Notes under the pieces: model-generated
Databases searched by the model: none
What the model was told of the DNA's origin: nothing
Seen by the model: only the letters and a program-made list of their open reading frames with translations
From: Candidatus Omnitrophota bacterium
GTDB taxonomy: Bacteria; Hinthialibacterota; Hinthialibacteria; Hinthialibacterales; Hinthialibacteraceae
Assembly (NCBI GenBank): GCA_040755155.1
Contig: JBFMBP010000149.1
Coordinates: forward strand, 1 to 58,187
Length of the DNA stretch: 58,187 bases
Direction: 5' to 3'
In this document: positions 53,037-58,187 of the stretch, piece by piece
Layout: each line of letters opens with the position of its first letter
How positions within the stretch are numbered: position 1 is the first letter of the stretch
Program-made: the position numbers and the translations under genes

Positions 53037-54688
53037 AGTCTTCCTTCCGTAACGGAAAGAATGCAATCGGCGGCGATATTTTTTAAAACATCCACCTTGC
53101 CGCTAGGCCACTGGATCTTAATTTCGTCGATGCGTTCCGCTTGCCCCAAACCGAAGTGGACGCGGGGATCGTTCATGCTGGCGTAGCTGCCTCCGGCGCG
53201 GACATCGTCGATGCGCGTCTTGCCGTTGGCCGTAACGCTGATGCGCGCGCCCACGCCGTCGCGGTTGCTTTGTACGCCTACGGTCCGAATTTGAATCCAA
53301 TGGTTTTTATTCTTCGAATCGTTGCGCAAGATATCTGCGCGGTTTCTAGCGTTGGTTACGACGATGTCGATATCGCCGTCATTGTCGAGATCGCCGAAAG
53401 CGCAGCCTCGGCTGGATTTGCGGATCAGCAATCCGGGACCGGAACGATCCGAAACGTCTTCGAAAACTCCCTTACCGCGCTGGATGAATAGAAAATTCGT
53501 ATTTTCGTAGCTGGTGGATTTGTCGTAAGTTTCGATATTGTCCTGCAAATGTCCCGCCGCTATGTAGCTATCGCGCATCCCGTCGTTATTGAAATCGTAG
53601 AACCCTACTCCCCACGTAACGTAAGGCGTAGTGGGCGGTCCGACTTGACTTTCGAGACATACGTCCTGAAAGAGAACGCCGCCCAAGTTGCGGTAGACGG
53701 CGACCATCTGCTGCTGGTAATTGGTGGAGATGAGATCGATGAAGCCGTCGTCGTCATAATCGCGGAAATCGGCGCCCATGTTGCCTTGGGAAGCTCCATT
53801 GAGATCATAAGCAACGCCGGTATAAAGGCCGACTTCCTCAAATTTTCCCTTCCCTAAATTATGAAACATATAGTTGGGACGGGCGTCGTTGACGACGAAG
53901 AGGTCCTGCCAGCCGTCATTGTCGTAATCCGTTGTAACGACGGACATGCCTGTGGAGGCTGGGACATCCATCCCTGCTTCTTTCGTGGCGTCAGCGAAAG
54001 TTCCGTCGCCGTTGTTGCGGTAGAGAATGTCTTTTTCGAATGCGAATTCCAGACGCGAACAATAAATGGGGATTTTGCCGTGGAAGCAAGCCTGGTTCTT
54101 CTCGATATCGACTTTGAGGTAATTGGTCACATAGAGATCGAGATCGCCGTCGTTGTCGATATCGAAGAAAACGGCGGCGGCGCCTTGGCGGGGATCGTCG
54201 ACGCCCGCCTGCTTGGCGACGTCGGTAAAGGTCCCGCCGCCGTTGTTGCGGAAGAGTTTGTTGGGGCCGAAATTGACGACGTAGAGATCAAGGTCGCCGT
54301 CATTGTCGTAATCTCCCGCAACGCAGCCATAACCGTAGTTGCGATCGCCCACTCCGGCTTTTTCGGTAACGTCGGTGAAGGTCAAATCGCCGTTGTTGCG
54401 GTAGAGAACATCGGGCGGAGAAACGGTCTCCGAGGCGCCGGGCAAGATGGCGCCGTTGACGAAATAGATATCCAGAAAGCCGTCGTTGTCGTAGTCGAAC
54501 AATCCCAAGCCCGAACAGGTGGTTTCCATGACGAATTTCCGGCCGGTACTGCCGTCGTAATGGCGGAACGTTACGCCGCTTTGATCGGTGACGTCCGTAA
54601 ATACGATTTCCTGTCCATGAACGGCGGCGCAAAGCAGGCAAAAGAAAACAGTGAAACCAAAGGAGGCGGAACAGCAAAACTTACGCAA
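53033..54688 (-). CDS. Secreted FG-GAP/ASPIC-UnbV repeat protein
   Basis: About 551 residues. Signal peptide (LRKFCCSASFGFTVFFCLLCAAVHGQ), then six to seven FG-GAP/VCBS-type repeats with calcium-binding loops (FDYDNDGFLDIYFVNG, GDYDNDGDLDLYVVN, FDIDNDGDLDLYVTN), and a C-terminal ASPIC/UnbV domain (GVGARISVTANGKTR...GGSYASMNDPRVHFGLG). Beta-propeller-like secreted or surface protein of the CRTAC1 type. The frame continues upstream to 54871. TTG 54688 is preferred because AGGGAG lies 6 bases before it and a clean signal peptide follows; ATG 54751 is the alternative. Its stop codon lies in the octamer array. Confidence 0.88.
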   Translation of the reverse strand: MRKFCCSASFGFTVFFCLLCAAVHGQEIVFTDVTDQSGVTFRHYDGSTGRKFVMETTCSGLGLFDYDNDGFLDIYFVNGAILPGASETVSPPDVLYRNNGDLTFTDVTEKAGVGDRNYGYGCVAGDYDNDGDLDLYVVNFGPNKLFRNNGGGTFTDVAKQAGVDDPRQGAAAVFFDIDNDGDLDLYVTNYLKVDIEKNQACFHGKIPIYCSRLEFAFEKDILYRNNGDGTFADATKEAGMDVPASTGMSVVTTDYDNDGWQDLFVVNDARPNYMFHNLGKGKFEEVGLYTGVAYDLNGASQGNMGADFRDYDDDGFIDLISTNYQQQMVAVYRNLGGVLFQDVCLESQVGPPTTPYVTWGVGFYDFNNDGMRDSYIAAGHLQDNIETYDKSTSYENTNFLFIQRGKGVFEDVSDRSGPGLLIRKSSRGCAFGDLDNDGDIDIVVTNARNRADILRNDSKNKNHWIQIRTVGVQSNRDGVGARISVTANGKTRIDDVRAGGSYASMNDPRVHFGLGQAERIDEIKIQWPSGKVDVLKNIAADCILSVTEGRL

Positions 54689-55092
54689 AATTCTCTCCCT
54701 CAACGCGTTTTGATTTGGTATTTGATTCGATCTCCATCGCTTAATCATCATACAATCATTCCGCTCCGTCAACATCCAAAAGCGGACATAACGGCCTTCT
54801 CCCGAAAACCACCTTGACGCATATCCCCCCCAACCAAACCAAGGCGTTACGCCCAATTCATCATTCTTCATTTACAAAGTACAACCCGCCATATTTTTCC
54901 TATTTCCATACATTATATAAAATATATATAGTATAAAGTTGATTATTTCCTTGATATATTGAATATATGTTTTGAAGAACGCATTTATTTATTTCCTATT
55001 AAATTTTCATTAATTATGAGTAGAATACTTGACGTTATTTTTTTTTGTTATTATCACCTTTGTATATATCTTTTCGTTAGGAGGCGATAGAC

Positions 55093-56493
55093 ATGAGAAG
55101 GTTGCAACGTTTTCTGCTCGCTGGTTCGCTTTTGCTTCTCTTGGCTAGTGGGGAAGCGGCGAAAGCGGCGCAAATGTACGAAGGGCCTATTTCCGCCGAT
55201 TTTCGCGATTTGGCGCTCAACGCCGTTGCAAAATCCAACGACGCCGACGCCGTGAATAAGGGATTGGACGATCTAGTGAAATATTCCAACACGCCGGACG
55301 AAAATTCTCAAGCGTTATCGGCGGTGGAAGCGCTATTGGGGGATGTGGACGCGAATTCCTACCTCTTCAGCCAGGCATCGCTGACCAAAGCCAAGTTTCT
55401 CAAGCGGCTGGGACGCGGCGGAGAAGCCATCGCCCTCTTCAACGACGGCATCGCCCGCCATTGGAAAAACGCCCTGCTGCGCTATTCCGAAAGCTTGATC
55501 GAAAGCGGCGAGCTGGCGGACGCCTGCGCCCTCGAATACCGCCGCGTCGTCGCCGAAGAGCCGTATGCGTTCTACCGCGGCGAGCAGGAGGACTTGATTG
55601 TCTTTCTAACTCAGTTGCGGTTATTAAAAAGCGACAAGCCGTATGAGAAAGCGATGGATTCGGTGTATGCGAAGTTGCCAGCGTCTACGTTTTATCCACA
55701 TGCGCAAACAATCGCCGAAATTCTTTGCTTGATGGTGGACGAGCGTTTCGACGAGGCCATCGAACGGATTCAAAAAGCTGACGCGGAATTGGCGCAAAAC
55801 CGCAACGCGAGTTATGACGAGTACCGCAATATGCCGCTTTATCTCGCATCCGCCCGGCTGGGCAAGGGCGACTTGCAAGCGGCGGGGGACGACTATGCCG
55901 AGTTTTTGCGGCGCAATTATGGAGAATGGGAGTACATTCGTTCGCATTCCATGCGCACCGTCCACGACATGGAACTCAACGTTCAACGCGATTTGCCCAA
56001 AGCGCAAGTGATTCTCAACCAACTGCTAGCCAGCGAAATGATTACCGATGAAAAGGTAAGAGCGCAATTTTCCGACGACAAGATTTCCGGAATTTACGAC
56101 ATGCTCCAACAAAGTTTGGCGTGGGGCGGGGATTTGGATAAGTCGGCGGAAATCTGCAAGTTCGCTATGGACAACTATTATCCCCAAACCCTGGCAGGAG
56201 CCAACTGCGCCATGAACTGGGCGCGGTATATTTCATGGCATGATAAGAATTTCACAGGAGCCGAGCAAATATTGCTCGGCATCCTCAATGATGCGCCCTT
56301 TCCCGAAATTCGTCCTTGGGCGAACTTCAGCCTGGCGGAGATTGCGAAATTGCGATATCAGCCTTACATCGCTTTAAATTACCTTTCGGAAGTATTGAAT
56401 TTGATTCCGGAATCCGCCAAAGGGGGGACTGTACGCTGCCGCGAGGACGCGTTGCAGTTGAAAAACGAAATTCTTGCATCTCTAAGCGAATAG
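55093..56493 (+). CDS. Helical-repeat (TPR-like) secreted protein, full-length paralogue
   Basis: 466 residues. Signal peptide (RRLQRFLLAGSLLLLLASGEAAKAA), followed by alpha-helical repeats without canonical TPR spacing. The C-terminal two thirds match the truncated gene at 1-956. TAGGAGG precedes the ATG by 8 bases or so. The next gene begins 32 bases after the stop, as in the left-hand copy. The 220-base gap upstream is AT-rich and should hold the promoter, but no convincing -35/-10 pair was found. Probably exported; function unknown. The pairing with a variable anchored protein in both copies suggests a fixed partner role. Confidence 0.85.
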   Translation: MRRLQRFLLAGSLLLLLASGEAAKAAQMYEGPISADFRDLALNAVAKSNDADAVNKGLDDLVKYSNTPDENSQALSAVEALLGDVDANSYLFSQASLTKAKFLKRLGRGGEAIALFNDGIARHWKNALLRYSESLIESGELADACALEYRRVVAEEPYAFYRGEQEDLIVFLTQLRLLKSDKPYEKAMDSVYAKLPASTFYPHAQTIAEILCLMVDERFDEAIERIQKADAELAQNRNASYDEYRNMPLYLASARLGKGDLQAAGDDYAEFLRRNYGEWEYIRSHSMRTVHDMELNVQRDLPKAQVILNQLLASEMITDEKVRAQFSDDKISGIYDMLQQSLAWGGDLDKSAEICKFAMDNYYPQTLAGANCAMNWARYISWHDKNFTGAEQILLGILNDAPFPEIRPWANFSLAEIAKLRYQPYIALNYLSEVLNLIPESAKGGTVRCREDALQLKNEILASLSE

Positions 56494-56525
56494 CGGTATT
56501 TCACCATAGAAAGGAGGAGCATAAG

Positions 56526-58133
56526 ATGTCAAAATTATCCAAGGAAAAACGAGAAATAGTTTCTTTTGTTACTGTAGTATTGTTGTTTGGAGTAATGTTT
56601 GTTTGGTTGTTCACAATGCAAGTAAAAGATAATCCTAGAACTATGGCCTTTGCAACGGGCGGGAATCCCACCCCCACGCCGATGCTTCGCTTTGGGGCGG
56701 ATGTTGGCATTGCAACTGTTAATCCAACTCCAGGTTCAATTACAGATCGTATGTCCCGATTAGCAAATGACAATTTACCTATAGTAAGATATTTCTATGT
56801 TGCAGGGGCTGACTCTATCAATGATTTTCTCAGTCATGCTTATTCAAACGGCCGAAAAGTGTCAGTAGTTTTCGAGGCGAAAACATATTATATGGCATCG
56901 AAAACGGCTGCGCAATACGCCTCTGACGTAGAAAGCGCCTTAACTACTGCGCAAGCTTATATTACAGGAAATTATGCAGGTACAATTATTGCGGTTGAAT
57001 TAGGAAATGAAGAAGATGAATGCAATGATACACGTCCACTATTCAACAATAACGCAACCGATGCTCGACCTTCAAATTTTTGGGTGGCAGGCGTTAATTA
57101 TTCAACGTATTATATCGCTGCTTACGATGCCATAAAAGATAATTGGCCGAATTTGACCATCATATCTCCGAATATTTCTTGCCAAGATACTCTATCTTAT
57201 CCAAGCATAGACGAATGTCCAAATTACGGCCAACGCGCTCAAACGTTTCTTCACGGTTTTATTGCCGGAGCAACAGAAAGCGCTCAAGGAATAAGTAAAC
57301 TTCCTAATATCATTTCTATTCACGGCTATAAGGAGCATAGACAACCCGAAAATTATGAAGATGCAACTGATGGAACGCAATATTGGATTAAAAGAATTAC
57401 AAAATTAAGAGATATCTGCTCTGCTCATAGCTATTATCCAGAATTTGCGAATACGGAATACGGATTCAGTCACACCTCGAACAAGAGTTGGGCGCCAACG
57501 AGCTCTGATGAGAAAATCCAAGCGATATATTACATGCGGCGCGATTTGATGGATGCGACGATGAAATCCAGCGCGGGCAGTAAAAATTGGAAATACAGTC
57601 TTTATTGGCAACATGCGTTTAATGATTATGGAAGTGATCCGACAGCTTACACAAGCTGGTTCACAGACGGCGTTGCTGGGACAAGCCGGACGATTCGTAA
57701 AGTCGGCCAAGAATTGCATCAAAATGTTTCTGGAAAACCGCATCTCTTTGGCAGCTACCAAATCTATATAGAATCGAACAGCGTGTCAATTGATGGCAAT
57801 AAGCATAAATTAACCTGCGGATGGATTGATGAGGCAGGCCAAAAATGGGGTGCAATCTGGATATATGATATTAATCCAGAAGCTGAATGGGATGATTTTA
57901 CGAATTACTATACGCAGGCTAGCGTCGATTACGTAATTAATTCCGAATCTGCGCCATCCTCCGCCGATCTCTACAAATTTTCCTTCTCTACTCCGTACAG
58001 TTATTCAAACACAACCTTCTCCGATCTTTCGACCACTGTCAATCGGCAATCGAACGGCACTGGTTCCTACAAATACACGCTATCCAATATCGTAGATGAA
58101 AATCCAACATTCTTAAAATTCTCATCGAACTAA
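56526..58133 (+). CDS. Membrane-anchored protein with clan A glycosidase-like domain
   Basis: 535 residues. Same N-terminus as the protein at 988: MSKLSKEKRE, one membrane segment, ATGGNPTPTP. After this comes an (alpha/beta)8-like domain of about 390 residues. IAVELGNEED resembles the acid/base Asn-Glu of clan A glycoside hydrolases and FANTEYGFSH the nucleophile strand; SIHGYKEH lies between them. The last 100 or so residues are beta-rich. A carbohydrate-hydrolase role is likely but the family (GH5, GH30, GH39 or other) is not determined. ATG 56526 is chosen because AGGAGGAG lies just before it and because it aligns with the paralogue; the frame is open to 56316 but overlaps the upstream gene. 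Confidence 0.8.
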   Translation: MSKLSKEKREIVSFVTVVLLFGVMFVWLFTMQVKDNPRTMAFATGGNPTPTPMLRFGADVGIATVNPTPGSITDRMSRLANDNLPIVRYFYVAGADSINDFLSHAYSNGRKVSVVFEAKTYYMASKTAAQYASDVESALTTAQAYITGNYAGTIIAVELGNEEDECNDTRPLFNNNATDARPSNFWVAGVNYSTYYIAAYDAIKDNWPNLTIISPNISCQDTLSYPSIDECPNYGQRAQTFLHGFIAGATESAQGISKLPNIISIHGYKEHRQPENYEDATDGTQYWIKRITKLRDICSAHSYYPEFANTEYGFSHTSNKSWAPTSSDEKIQAIYYMRRDLMDATMKSSAGSKNWKYSLYWQHAFNDYGSDPTAYTSWFTDGVAGTSRTIRKVGQELHQNVSGKPHLFGSYQIYIESNSVSIDGNKHKLTCGWIDEAGQKWGAIWIYDINPEAEWDDFTNYYTQASVDYVINSESAPSSADLYKFSFSTPYSYSNTTFSDLSTTVNRQSNGTGSYKYTLSNIVDENPTFLKFSSN

Positions 58134-58153
58134 AATCAAAGGAGAATAAGAAA

Positions 58154-58187
58154 ATGAAAAAAATTCAAAAATCTATTATCTTCATTC
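58154..58187 (+). CDS. Start of a third cassette gene, cut by the window edge
   Basis: ATG at 58154 with AAAGGAG about 8 bases before it, reading MKKIQKSIIFI before the window ends. The Lys-rich, hydrophobic beginning resembles a signal peptide and matches the position and start (MNKKYSKILYY) of the third gene of the left cassette at 1636. Too short for any functional call. Confidence 0.6.
   Translation, partial: MKKIQKSIIFI

Overview
The window looks like a piece of chromosome from an uncultured Gram-negative bacterium of roughly even base composition. Pointers to this are signal peptides and a lipobox, a periplasmic HtrA protease, aerotolerance (Bat) genes with BatD-type membrane proteins, an ASPIC/FG-GAP secreted repeat protein, and many short intergenic palindromes and tandem repeats. 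I cannot name the phylum from sequence alone. I see no rRNA, tRNA, CRISPR array, integrase or transposase.

Left edge (1-2388, + strand): the end of a helical-repeat protein, then a membrane-anchored protein with a Pro/Thr linker and a DUF6973-like domain, then an AT-rich secreted protein. The right edge (55093-58187, + strand) carries a paralogous set: the full-length helical-repeat protein, a second anchored protein with the same N-terminus but a glycosidase-like domain, and the start of a third gene. This constant-N-terminus, variable-C-terminus cassette is the best candidate here for an undescribed system.

2499-24953 (all - strand; read from high to low coordinate): htrA, grpE, dnaK, an FmdB-type zinc ribbon protein, then a long aerotolerance cluster (TPR membrane protein, BatD-like, MoxR ATPase, glycosyltransferase 2, DUF58, PpiC foldase with TPRs, BatD/DUF4381-like, BatA, BatB, BatC, BatD, BatE), then groEL and a GT-C-like membrane protein. 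This is about 22 kb of one-directional protein quality control and envelope stress genes.

25412-41697: a 1717-residue alpha-2-macroglobulin of animal-like architecture, divergent from htrA; an unrecognised membrane protein; then an ABC system (ATPase, a lipoprotein with an amidotransferase-like fold and two large ABC-2 permeases, divergently arranged) and a PlsC acyltransferase.

41863-54751: ribosomal protein S1 with a repetitive acidic tail; obg-proB; a nucleotide-sugar epimerase coupled to a small methyltransferase; a GT-C-like membrane protein; UDP-glucuronate decarboxylase; a TPR protein; and an ASPIC/FG-GAP protein. The sugar genes suggest surface polysaccharide synthesis.

Intergenic DNA is unusually rich in repeats: heptamer and octamer tandem arrays that mostly abut stop codons, two families of imperfect palindromes, and a 200-bp multi-hairpin element present twice inside the Bat cluster, one copy lying between 21-bp direct repeats.
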